A stretch of DNA of 64,000 nt from Pyropia haitanensis (taxonomy: Eukaryota; Rhodophyta; Bangiophyceae; Bangiales; Bangiaceae), in contig SDUX01000003.1 of NCBI GenBank assembly GCA_008729055.1, positions 1,736,001 through 1,800,000 of the forward strand. Reading direction: 5' to 3'. This document shows positions 30,581 through 41,056 of the stretch, one piece after another. The translations under genes were made by a program, and so were the position numbers. Positions within the stretch are counted from its first letter, which is position 1. Each line of letters starts with the position of its first letter. Under the pieces are notes generated by a model. The model saw only the letters and a list, made by a program, of their open reading frames with translations. It made no database searches and was not told where the DNA came from.

Positions 30581-31142
30581 CTTTCCAACCCACCCGCCGT
30601 TTCTCTCGGGGTGGGTCGGCGTGTCCCACCGCGGCCCGCCCGGACGCCGCCGACACGCGTCGGGTCCCACGGCTCGAACCCACTCCCCCCTCGCCGCCCC
30701 CCCCCCCCCCCCCCCCACCGTCCCCTCGTCCTTGCGCCCCCTCCCGAGACAACCAACCCCCCCCCCCCCACCCCCCCCCCCCACCCCCCCCCCCCAATCC
30801 CCCACTCCACGCCGCCCCCCCCCCCCCCCCCACCCCGCCGGTTCCCGCCGCCGCCACCCCACCCCCCCCCCCCCCATCCCCCCCCCCCCCGTCGCCGCCG
30901 CCACGCCCGCGCGCACGTGCGCGGCAGCGCCGCGGCCGCCGTGGCATCGTGGCTGCGTGGGCGGGCGGGGGGGGGGGGGGGGCGGAATCCCGCCGCGGTC
31001 ACGCCAAAACGGCTGCCGCCGCCGCCGCCCCGTGCCAGCCTGGGTCGCCGTCCCGCTGCCGCGCGGTGCGGGCGGGGGGGGGGGGGGGGGGGGGGTGGTG
31101 GGACACGCGCCGCCGTGACCCCGCGCCCGCCCCTGCGGGCGG

Positions 31143-31168
31143 TTTTTTTTTTTTTTTTTTTTTTTTTT
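31143..31168 (+). repeat. Poly-T tract (26)
   Basis: T run preceded by GGGCGG, same orientation as the one 560 bases upstream. Confidence 0.85.
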
Positions 31169-31562
31169 GTGGCGCTTGGTCTGCGCCGTCGCCGCGTCTA
31201 GGCGGCCGCCCCCAACGTCCCCCACCCCCCCCCCCTCTCTCGGCGGCGGTCGCTCCAAACCGCCGACGGACGCGCGGCGGGCGGCGGGCGGCGGCGGCGG
31301 CTTCCCGCCGCCGCCCGTGCAGCGCGCCGCCGCCGCGCGGGGGGGCGACCGCGGCGGCGCGGCGGGAGCGACACGGACGCGCCCCCCCCTCCCTCGCGTC
31401 CACCCACAACGGATCGCCCTCCCGCCCCCCCGCCCCCGCAGACCACACGCGGGCCGGAACCATCGGGCGGTCGGGACGCCGGTGTGTGACAGCCGTGAAA
31501 GGCAGCGACCGCCGGCCGCCGCCGCCGCGGCCACCCCACCCCCCCCCCCTTCCCCGCGGTGG

Positions 31563-31580
31563 TTTTTTTTTTTTTTTTTT
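31563..31580 (+). repeat. Poly-T tract (18)
   Basis: T run preceded by GCGGTGG, the same 5' flank as the run at 30554. Confidence 0.85.
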
Positions 31581-32764
31581 CCGCCTCGCCGCGTGTTTGG
31601 GGGGGGGGCGCGTCGCCGCCCGCCGCTCCCGCCGCCGCCGCCGCGCTCCCGCCCGCCGCCGCCCCCCCGCCGCCGCCCGCCGCGTGGCCGGCCGCCGCCG
31701 CGGCGGTGCCGCCGCGGCGGCGGCGGCGGCGCCCCCCGGGCGGCGGCGGTGCCGCCGCCGCCGCCGCCGGCGGCCGCGCGGGCGGGCTCCCGCGCCGCGA
31801 CGGCGCAACGACCCCTCGGGCAGCGGGCCTCCCCCCCCCTCCCACCCTCCGCGGCGGCTGCCGGCGGCGGCGCTCCCGCCGGCGCGTCCGCCCAAAACCG
31901 CCCTTGCCGCTTCCGCCCTCCTCCCCCTCCCGCCCCTTCCCCCGCCTCCTCCCGCCGCCGCCCATCCCCGCCACCCCCGTCGCGGTGGTCGGTGCCCCTC
32001 CCCCCCCCCCCTCGCGCGGGCGGGCCGCAGCCGCACCCCCCCCCCCCCCCCCGCGCGCGCGGCGTGCAAGCAACCCCAACGCCCCCCCCCCCCCTCCTCC
32101 TCGCCGCCCACCGGCCGGCCGGGCGCCCCCCCGTTTTGACGTTTTTGCTACCGCGGCGGCGTGTGCCGCCCCCCACCCCCCCCCCCCCCACCACCACCAC
32201 CCCGCCATCCCCGCCACCCCTCCCTCCCCCGCCACCCCTCCCCCGCCACCACCAGATCCCACCACCGCCGCGCCCACCGGGACCCGTTCCACCCACCCCC
32301 CCCCCCCCCCCCCCCCCCTCCCTCTCCCGCCGCGGCGCACACGCTTGGCGGCGTCCCTCCCCCCCCCCCCCCCCTCCCCCATCCCGCGCCCACACCGACA
32401 CACACACCACACCACACCACCCACCGCCCCGCCGGCAGCGCAGCGTCCACCGCGCCCCCCCCCCCCCCCCCCCACCCACCACCCCAGCGACAGCGGCGGG
32501 CGCCACCGCCGCGCCCGCCGCGCGTTCCGCGGCGCGCCCCCCCCGCCGCCGCGCCGCGCCGCGCCGCCGCCGCCGCCGCCGCGCGCGGCGCGCGGCGGGC
32601 GGCGCGGCGGCACACGCCGCGGGGGGGGGCGGCGACCCAAACGAGCGGCGCCACCCACCCACCACCCACCCACCACCCCCCGCGCCACCTCCCCCCCCCC
32701 CCCCCCACCCCACCCCACCACCCCCCCCCCGCACCGCGCGTCGTCGCGGCCGCCGTTGCGGCCA

Positions 32765-32786
32765 ACACACACACACACACACACAC
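32765..32786 (+). repeat. CA dinucleotide repeat
   Basis: About eleven AC units followed directly by a C run; a microsatellite. Confidence 0.85.
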
Positions 32787-32971
32787 CCCCCCCCCCCCCG
32801 CTGCGGCTCCCGCGGTTCCCACCCCCCGCCCGCGCGCACGCGTCGCCCGTCGTGCCGCGCCGGCCCGCCCCGCGCACGGCCCGCCGGCCGTCTTCCCCCC
32901 CCCCCCCCACCGCCGCGGCTTGCCCCGCCCGCCCGCGCCACGACCGCCGCCGCCGCGTGGCGCGCCGCGGT

Positions 32972-32972
<1 letters not shown>

Positions 32973-33030
<58 letters not shown>
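32973..33030 (+). repeat. GCC trinucleotide array
   Basis: About 19 uninterrupted CCG/GCC units. Similar shorter arrays occur at 33418-33445 and inside several genes, where they encode poly-Ala or poly-Gly. Confidence 0.85.
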
Positions 33031-33031
<1 letters not shown>

Positions 33032-33202
33032 CTGCCGCCGCCCCGACGCGCGCCGCGCCGCCGTTGCGGCGGTTTGTCCCGCGGCGGGGGCGCGCGCAGC
33101 AGCGGGGGGGGGGAAGGGAGGGGGGGGGGGGGGGGGTAGACCGCCCCGACGCAGGCGGGGGGGCGGGGTGCGCGCGGGCGCGCGTGCGCGGCGGTGGTGG
33201 CG

Positions 33203-33274
33203 GCGGGCGGGCGGGCGGGGCGGGTGGGCGGGCGGGCGGGCGGGCGGGCGGGCGGGCGGGCGGGCGGGCGGGCG
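33203..33274 (+). repeat. GGGC tetranucleotide array
   Basis: About 16 units of GGGC with two interruptions (GGGGCGGGTGGG). Closely spaced G3 tracts on one strand make it a strong candidate for G-quadruplex formation. Confidence 0.85.
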
Positions 33275-33410
33275 CTGCGGCGGGGGCGTGCGCACGGCGG
33301 CGGGCGCGTACGGGGCGCGCGGCGTGGCGGGGTGGGCGGTCGTGCCGGTGGTATATGAGGCGCGCCGATCGGGGTGGCGACTGAGGCGTGCCGGCGCCGG
33401 CCATCCCGCC

Positions 33411-33447
<37 letters not shown>

Positions 33448-33499
33448 CTCTGCCGCCGCCGCCGTCGCCGACGACGCGGACGCTGCCGTCGTCGTCGAC

Positions 33500-33540
33500 G
33501 CTGCCGCTGCCGCTGCCGCTGCCGCTGCCGCTGCCGCTGT
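33500..33540 (+). repeat. GCTGCC hexanucleotide array
   Basis: Six to seven perfect GCTGCC units. It would encode Leu-Pro or Gly-Ser repeats depending on frame, but no supported gene uses it. Confidence 0.85.
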
Positions 33541-33590
33541 GTCCACGACCGCCCGGCCTGCGGCGCGCGTGCGGGGTGGTGGTGGTGGCG

Positions 33591-33610
33591 TTTTTTTTTT
33601 TTTTTTTTTT
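33591..33610 (+). repeat. Poly-T tract (20)
   Basis: T run preceded by GGTGGTGGTGGCG. Confidence 0.85.
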
Positions 33611-34135
33611 GTTCCCCCGCCCGCCGCCGCCGCCGCCACCGTCGCTGCGGGGACCGCCGCCGCCCGCGGCGCCGCCGCCACCACTGCCGTCGACCGCCCC
33701 GCCGCGGACCGCCGACGCGGTCGGCCGTGGTGCCGCCGCCGCCGCCGCCGCCGCGGACGGCGTCGGCTGGGCCGCCGCTGCCAGCATCGCTGCCGGCCGC
33801 CGCCTCGGCCGGCCGCCGCTACCGACGGCGGTGCGCCCGTGGGCGCGGGTGCGGCCGCACGGCGGTGCTCTCCTCCGCGCCTCCCCCCCCCCCCCCCTTC
33901 TGTCCCCCCCTCGCGACCGCCTCTGGCTGGGTCCCCCCCTCCCCCTCCCCACCCCGCCTTTCCCCCACGCCGATCGCTGCTGCCCCTTTCCCTCCTACCA
34001 CCCGGTACGCTCTCCCCCACGCCGTCCCCCCCCCGATTCCATCCCGGCGCTACCCCTTCCCCACCGCCGGGTGCCGTTCCCCCCCCCCCCACCCCCCCCC
34101 TTCTCTCTCTCCCCCCCCCCCTCCCCGCCGTTGGC

Positions 34136-34511
34136 ATGATGATCACCACCCGGCGTGCCGCCGCGGCGGCGGCTGCCGCGGCGGCCGCCGCGGCGGCTCC
34201 CCCCCCCCCCCCACCGCCGCGGCGGACGCCAAGCTCATCGCGGCGGTCAAGGGCGGCGGCGGGGGTGGCCACCCCACCGCGGGCGCGCCGCGCCGGGCGC
34301 TCGGGGATATCACCAACGCGAATGGTACCGCGGGGGGGCGCCGTGGTGGTGGCGCCGGTGGGGGTGGTGGTGGTGGTGCCAAGAAGGGGTCGACGGCGGC
34401 GGCGGGGGTGCCGCCGGGGGGGGGGGGGTGGGCAATAAGCGCAAGACCCGCTCCACCCGCACGTCGGCCGAGGCGGACAAGGCCGCCGTTGGGGGTGTGG
34501 CGGCTGCCGGC

Positions 34512-34545
<34 letters not shown>

Positions 34546-35525
34546 GGGGGGTGCCCAAGGGCGTCGCGGCGGCGGTGCCGCCGCCGCTGCCCGCGATGGA
34601 CGTGGCGGAGCTGGGCAACCCGCTCGCCGCCGCCGAGTACGCGGCCGAGATCCACGCGACGGCGCTGGCGCGGGAGCGGCGGTTTATGCCGCCGCCCACG
34701 TACATGGCCGTTGTGCAGACGGACGTGACGCCCAAGATGCGTGCCATCCTCGTCGACTGGCTGGTGGACGTGGCGCTCAAGTTCAAGCTCTCCCCCGAGA
34801 CGCTGTCGCTGACCGTCAACATCATTGACCGCTTCCTCGCCAAGCGGCCGGTCATCCGGCAGCGGCTGCAGCTGGTCGGCGTCACCGCGATGCTCATCGC
34901 GGCCAAGTACCAAGAGATCTACGCGCCCGAGACGCGCGACTTTGTCTACATTAGCGACAAGGCGTACGCGGAGGAGGAGATCCTCGCCCTCGAGGCGGTC
35001 ATCCTCAACACGCTCCGCTTTGAGGTGACCGTGCCGTCGGCGCTGGGCTTTGCGGCGCGGCTGCTCAAGGCGGTCGCCGCGCCGGGCGGCAGCCGCGTCG
35101 CCGCCGCGACGGCCTACACCCTCGAGCTGGCCATGCAGGACTATAGCCTGCTGCCGTGGGCGCCGTCGGAGCTCGCCGCGGGGGCGGTGCTGCTCGCACG
35201 CACCGACGCGCTCGCCGCGGGCGCGGGCGCCCCGCCGGGGAGTGCCGCCGCGTCGGCGGCGGCGGCGGCCGCCGCGGCGGGGCCGGCGCCCTGGTGTGCG
35301 GGCCTCGCCGAGCACGCCGCGTCGACGGGGCCCGCCACCGCCGCCGCCGTCGCGGCGGCGTTGAAGTGCTTGGTCCGCGCCGACGCGGCGGCCAACAACA
35401 AGCTCACCGCCGTCAAGCGCAAGTACGCGTCGTCCAAGTACGGGGGGGTCAGCAGCCGCCTCGCCGCAGAGGCCGCCGCCGAGGCCGCCGCCGCCGCCGC
35501 CGCCGCGTCGGCGGTGGCGGTGGAC

Positions 35526-35562
<37 letters not shown>

Positions 35563-35642
35563 GGTACCACCCGATGGGGGGGGTCCCCGCCGTGCCCGTC
35601 GCAGCGCCCGCCGGGGGGGGGCGGGGGGGGGGGGGGGGGGGT

Positions 35643-35676
<34 letters not shown>

Positions 35677-35794
35677 GTCGGCGGCGGCCGCCGCCGCCGC
35701 GGCGGCGTCGTACGAGGACGAGGCGTACGACGATGAGTACGACGACGAGTATGACGAGGAGGAGGACGACGAGGCGATGGACGTGGACTACTGA
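34136..35794 (+). CDS. CYCB: B-type cyclin, frame broken at three homopolymers
   Basis: ATG 34136 opens MMITTRRA and poly-Ala. The C run at 34199-34212 must change frame to reach PRRALGDITNAN, which contains a destruction box (RxxLxxIxN: RRALGDITN). The G run at about 34418-34429 must change frame again to reach NKRKTRSTRTSAEADK and the cyclin box. The box is clear: YAAEIHATALARERRF, DVTPKMRAILVDWLVDVALK, SLTVNIIDRFLA, QLVGVTAMLIAAKYQEIYAP and DKAYAEEEILALE. The C-terminal cyclin fold follows with TALELAMQDYSLL-like helices (real text TLELAMQDYSLLPW). A last G run near 35617-35640 shifts to an acidic tail, EDEAYDDEYDDEYDEEEDD, ending at 35794. Cyclin B activates CDK1 for mitosis and is destroyed through the D-box by APC/C. 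All breaks fall in homopolymers, so assembly error is likely. Confidence 0.88.
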
Positions 35795-36365
35795 GGGGGG
35801 GGGGGGGGGGGCGGTCTCGCGCCCCGCGGGCGCGCCGCCGCCACGCCGCGTGTCCGCCCTTGTGCCTTGTGCGCGTGTGTGTGTACATTTTCCATTGTGG
35901 AGCACCGTCCGAGGCGCGTGCGGGGGGGGGGCTGTGCGCGGGGGGGGGGGGGGGGGGGGGGGGAGGGCGTCGTTGGGTGGGGTGGGGGGGTGACTTGTTG
36001 GATGGCGTCGCCTCTACCCCCCCCCCCCCCTGCCCCCATCCCCTTCTTCCCTGGTGCCGCCGCCTCGACTTTTTTTTTGACGTGCTCACGTCGTCGTGAC
36101 TCTACCTCTTTTCTTTTAAGCCTGTTGTTGTATCCTGGCGGGCGGGCGCCCGCGCCGCGGCCGTCCACCGGAGAGTGCCGCCGCCTGGCGGGGAGTCCGC
36201 TCCCTGCGTGGTGTGCCCGCCGCTGGTGGTGGGTGGTGGAGGAGGGCGAGGCCAGGTGCGAGTGCCGGCAGCAGGTGGCTGCGTGGTGAACAGAGGTGAC
36301 TGGGGGGGGGGGCGCCGCTCGCCGGCGGCACCCTCTCGCGCGGGTAGCGCACGAGTAGCCGTAGC

Positions 36366-36396
<31 letters not shown>

Positions 36397-36981
36397 CCCC
36401 GGCGCTGCCCCGCGCGTGGTGCGGCTGGTGTGGGCCCGTTTGGGGGCGCGGACGGAGGGGCGTCCCCGCCCGCCGTGGGGACGGGACGGACCCGCCCGCC
36501 GGCGGGAGCGGCTGCCGGCCGGTTGGGACGAGCAGCTACCCGACGGGCGGCGGCGGCGGGAGCGTGCGGGACCTACCAGGGGGGGGGGGGGGGATGGGGG
36601 GGAAGGGACAAGGGACCGCCGCCCGATGCGCCGCCGTCGCGGCGGCGGCGGCCGGCTGCGAGGCCGTGGCGCCCCCCCCCCCCCCCTGGACACCGGCGGC
36701 AGTCCCCCCCCCCCCCCCCCCCCCGCCCCGCGTCCCCGCCCGCCACGCGGCGGCGCTGCCGCCGCGCGCGGTGGACGCCCGCCCCCCAACCGTCGGCGGC
36801 AGCGGGGGGGTTGGCCGTCGCCCGTCGCGCGGCGGCGGCGACCGCGGCGGCGGCGGCGGTCGCCCCCCCCCCCCCCCCCCCCGCCCCCCCCCCACGTGTG
36901 TTCCCCCCCCCCACGCCCCCCCCCTCGCCACTGTCGCGCGGATCCGGCTGGCGGTGCCCGCCGCCGCCACCGGGGCGGCCG
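35795..36981. other. Cyclin 3' region and homopolymer spacer
   Basis: G runs at 35796-35811 and 35940-35963, C runs at 36016-36030, 36670-36725 and 36864-36910. 36030-36140 is less GC-rich and may be the cyclin 3' UTR. A poly-T tract at 36373-36396 is listed separately. No conserved protein. Confidence 0.5.
36373..36396 (+). repeat. Poly-T tract (24)
   Basis: T run after GTAGCTGTCTTC, followed by CCCCGGCGCTGCC; fifth long T run with T on the + strand. Confidence 0.85.
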
Positions 36982-38640
36982 GCGCAGTGCGCATTGAACC
37001 GGGATCCGCTTCAGAGCCTCTTCAGGCCGGAAGGCGTTGAAGCAGCCTTGAATTTCCTTGAAGAGGTACCTCTTCAAAGCGCCGCGCGCACCGCGACACG
37101 GCCAAGTTAAGGTCCGATCTTCACACTTAGTGGCGTAGCCAATACAAAGAAGTACGATACTAAGGTCGAGCTAGGCGTGCGTTAAGGAGGGCCCCAGTAC
37201 ATTCCAACTCTTCTTAACTCTCCATGTCAGTCCCCATCGGCGCGAGAAACTCTGCCCGATTGCGGCCGACAAGAGGTCCCAACCCCCGGGTTGGAGGCGT
37301 CTGACGGAACCGAGCAAGGCGACACGGCCCCGGCCACAACCCTGGCCTGTCCCACGTGCTTCGGTCATCGCCAAGAGAGCGAGCGACACGATGTCCGTCA
37401 CACGCGCACGGCCTATTCACCAGTGTCCTGTATGCCCCCCCCGCACTTCTCATCCCGTTCATTCCGGTGGCAAACGACCGCTTTCCGCTTTTGAGAAGCC
37501 ACCCTCACCGCTGACGCCCTCCACTTCCCCGCGCATCGGGCGGAGTGAAAGATTGGGGGGGGGAGGGGGTTTGGCGAGAGAAAGGGGCGCCGCATGCAGG
37601 CATGGGGACCGGGAAGTTTGGCGGGGGGTGGGTGCGGGAAGAGGAGGACGCGCCAGGGGAGGAGGTGAGCGATGAGGGGCGTCCGTGACGGCCAGGAGGG
37701 GGTGTCTGGGAATGGAGGAGGAGGCGTGGCCGGAAGGCATCGGGACGACGAGGGGGGGGGGGGGGGGGGTTGAAGCGGAAAATTCGCGGTCGCGCCAGGG
37801 GAGGAGGTGCGCCATGGGGAGGCGTTGGTGTTGGCAAGTGCGTGGCAGCTGAAGCAGTTGCCTACAATTTACGGAGCAGATGCTCAGGTCCCCGTGAGGA
37901 GAAGGCTGGGGGGGGGGGGGGGAGGGGGGGGGGGGGGGGCAGAGACGTAGGCGAGTGTGCACTGAAGCTGCACGCGACACAGTCCTCGGCACGCTGGTGC
38001 CGGTTCAGGTGACTCCGCCGACCGAGCCAGCAGTGCATGCCGTAGCCAGACTGCTGCGGCATCAATGAACCCATCCAGCGTCGGGGAAGGAGCATCAGAG
38101 ACTGCACGGTCGCGTACTTCGCTGTCCATTTGATGGAAGCAGTCCACAGAGACTCATCAAACAAGCGAGATACAGGGTGTATCACTCGAGATCAACTCCG
38201 TTGAGCTTCGCAAGTGCCCAGAATCAAGGGCATAAACCCGGACTGCTTCGGCACACGAGCGGTCGAAAACCGTGCCGAGTGACGTACTTGGGTTAAGAGA
38301 GGCGCGATCACGACCTCTTCAAGCGGAGAGCGGGACGCGACCCCCTTAATCGATCGGTTGAATTTTGCTTGAATTTCCTTGATAAAACGCCAAACTCTTC
38401 TCGGTGCAGGCTCTTTCTCACGTCTCTGTATAGCTCTGTCTCTGGCGCACCTTGTGGTACCTCGCACGTCCTCGTTCACGTCCGCAAAGACGTTCATATC
38501 AAGGTTTATCAAGATCACTTCAAGGAATCGTGCCCTACGGTGCTTTCAGGAGGGGGTCTTCAAGCCTCCGGGCCCGATTTCCGCCCGGATCAGGCCTTGA
38601 AGAGGCTTTGAGGTGGATCCTGGTGCAAGGTGCACTGCGC
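36982..38640. mobile_element. Candidate non-autonomous element with terminal inverted repeats
   Basis: The left end begins GCGCAGTGCGCATTGAACCG and the right end, reverse complemented, begins GCGCAGTGCACCTTGCACCA. The two ends stay alignable through GGATCC, then AGCCTCTTCA and GGCC, at about 80% over 47 bases. Inside, sub-repeats of CCTTGAATTTCCTTGA type recur near 37047 and 38365. Base composition is clearly lower in GC than the flanks, which marks it as a discrete insertion. No transposase-like frame exists inside; the longest minus frame (38192-38518) is 108 residues and unrecognised. A diverged copy of one end lies at 19594-19790. Flanking GGCC/GGCC could be a target duplication but is too GC-plain to trust. 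Confidence 0.55.
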
Positions 38641-38742
38641 GGCCCGCCGCCGCCGCGGCGGCGGCGGCGGCGCCACCGGGGGGGGGGATGGCCGCCGCCG
38701 GCAGCGGCGGTGGCCGCGGGCCCGCTGCGGCGGCTGCCGCCC

Positions 38743-38790
<48 letters not shown>

Positions 38791-41050
38791 GTGTGGGGGC
38801 GGCTGGGGGTCCCGGAACCCCGAGATGTGGGGGGGGGGTGGCGGAGGTGGCGGGGCACACGGGTGCCGATGGAGCGGACGTGACCCGTCGGGGTGGGGGG
38901 GGGGGGGGGGGGGAGGCGCGGGACGGCGCCGCCAGGTACGGATGGATCCCCGCCGCGGCGCTGCCGCGGCTCGCCGCGCGCGTCGGTCGGGTGCACCCGG
39001 CGGAGCGCTGCGCGTCCCGCCGCTGCCGGCGCGGGGCGTGCCCAGCCTGCCCAGCGGTGCGCCTTCCCCCCCCACACCCCGCTGCACCGCCACGCACAGG
39101 CACTGGGAAAAAAAAAAAAAAAAAACGACGACGATGACCACGACTGTGGTTCCCGCGCATGCCACACCGGCTGTCATTCCAACGCCGTTCAAAAAGAGTG
39201 CGACTGGGGGGGACGCGGCGCGGCGCCAACAGCGATGGGGGGTTGGGATCGAGTGTCATGGAAAAAAGGTAGGGGGGGGAGAAGGGACGAGAGCGATGAG
39301 GGCGTGTGGGTGCGGTGGCGGACCGGCGGACCTCTGCCCCCTCCAGCCGCGGCTAGCTAGCACCCTCCCCCCCCCCCCCCCCCAAACCCCCGCCGCCAGC
39401 GAGGGAGGTGCACCTCGCCGCCGTGCGCAGTGGCGCCGCCGCCACGGCGAGTGGCGGGCACGACATCCCCGTCGCCCAAACCCCCCCCCCCCCCACCCCC
39501 CCCCCCGCCCGAATCCGCTGTCGGTCCCAGACGCCGCCGCCGCGGGGGACGCGCCCGGCGGACCCGCCGCGGCGGCCATCACCGCCACCGGGGACGGGCG
39601 GCGGCAGCGTGGGTGGCCGCGTTCCCCCCCTCCCGCCCCCCCCCCCTCTGCCCCCGCGCGGCGTGGGTCGTGCTGGTTCTTGGGGGGTGGGGGGCGGGGG
39701 AAGAGCCGTGGCAACGACGGGAGGGGACGGGCGGGGGGGGGGGGGGGGGGGGGGGGGTGGGTGCCGGCAGTATGGCGCTAAGTGCATGCGCGCTAAAAAG
39801 ACCGCCCCGCGCCACCGACGCGCCACGCAGCAGACCGTCGTCGCTGTGCTGGGCCCCCGCTGCGTTCTTGGTCGCGGGGGGCGGGGCGGCGGGGGGACGG
39901 GCGGAGCGGGAACCGTTGGAGTGGAAGCGGCCCAGGCTGGGACACCTCCGTTGGCCCACATCATGATTCAAACGTGGAGTGACGTCACGGACACCCAATC
40001 AGTGATGCAGACTGGCAATGGGGTGCGTGAGTGGCTTGGCGTTTGCCAACCCCCGGCCAGGGTATCAACACTACGCACACCAAGCGCGGAATACGTCAGA
40101 GCCTTGCGTAGGGAGCGTCCCACCTCTGGGTGACAAAACCAAACATCGACGCGTGAACATTCATCATCCGTCAACCGGCAGGGAGTGCGTCGGTGATTCC
40201 CCGCCCCGCGTCCACGCCCGCCCTCGCCGCTAGCGGGAGTGCGCTCTGCCTCGCCGTCCCCGCTGTGGCTCCGCCGTCGCTCCCCCGACGGGGGTCTTTG
40301 GTCCCTCTCCTTTTGCCGCGCTGCCGCGGGCGGCACGGTTGCTTGGCGGGCCGCCTTGCCGGGCGTGTTGGGCGCGCGGCGGGGTGGCCGTCGAGGCGGC
40401 TGGCGGCGGGGTCTCTGCTTTGGTGGAGAGCGGCGCGGTGGTTCCCGCTTGGGTGACCCTCGGCGGCGTGGCCGTTGGGCCGGCCGGCCGCGGTGGGCGG
40501 CGGGGTGACCGCCCCGGCGGCTGACGGAGCAGTGGCCTTTGCGGGCCTCTACCCTCCCCCGAAGGTATCCCCTCCTTGTGGCTGCCGTAGCAGATGGGTC
40601 GGCGCGCTTGTTGCTATCACCCAAAGTGCTCGTCGAGGCGGGGCCACGCGATGCACGGCGGTGGCACGGGTGGCGGAAGGGGCGCCGTAAGGGGGGGCGG
40701 GGCGGCTGTGTGAGGGGCTCCCGCTAGGGCGGATTGGTCAGCTCGTCGTTTGGCGGAATTGGTCAAAGCGGCTGCTGCCGCGGCGGTAGCGATAGTGAGA
40801 GGGCGGCCCGGCCAGTGGCCGTGCGGCTGTCTGCCACGCCGCCCAGCCGCCAGGGACCTCCGGCATGGCTTGGCGTCCGCGGGGTCTGCTGGTTGGACGA
40901 CACTACCGGCACCACCCGCGACCACCGCCACCGCGTATGTCTTTGTCGCCATAGTCGCCACCGCCACCGCCAGTCGCCCTCCTCGTCGCAGCCGTGGGCT
41001 GCACCGCCCCCGCCATCCCCTCCCCTCGTCGCGACCGCAGCATAGCGCCT
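38641..41050. other. Spacer with G/C runs and short motifs
   Basis: GGC repeats (38740-38790), G runs (38899-38914, 39732-39758), an A run of about 18 (39108-39125) and C runs (39367-39383). 39960-40160 is a balanced stretch with the palindrome TGACGTCA (39980-39987) and CACCCAATCAG (39992-40002), promoter-like. Two ATTGGTCA cores lie near 40733 and 40760. No conserved protein. Confidence 0.45.
39980..40002. promoter_or_regulatory. CRE-like palindrome next to a CCAAT core
   Basis: TGACGTCA, the classic CREB/bZIP site, is followed within 12 bases by CACCCAATCAG. The same 11-mer occurs at 29192-29202. The gene it would serve is not clear. Confidence 0.4.
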
Positions 41051-41056
41051 GGTAGA

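Larger units (their letters stand above)
26689..34135. other. 7.4-kb spacer of homopolymers and simple repeats
   Basis: 26.7-29.4 kb is ordinary GC-rich sequence with no recognised protein. A 20-base hairpin and paired CCAAT cores lie at 29174-29249. From 29.4 to 34.1 kb, runs of 8-30 C or G alternate with GCC/GGC repeats. Frames up to 1260 residues are open on both strands but are only Pro/Gly/Arg/Ala/His. Poly-T tracts, a GGGC array, a CA repeat, a GCC array and a GCTGCC array are listed separately. 33.85-34.13 kb, pyrimidine-rich, is probably the cyclin leader. Confidence 0.6.

Noticed and set aside
30170..33952. 1260-codon open frame on the minus strand
   Set aside because: Entire peptide is Gly/Arg/Pro/Ala with homopolymer-encoded Gly and Lys runs; the opposite strand and third frames are equally open, so it reflects composition.
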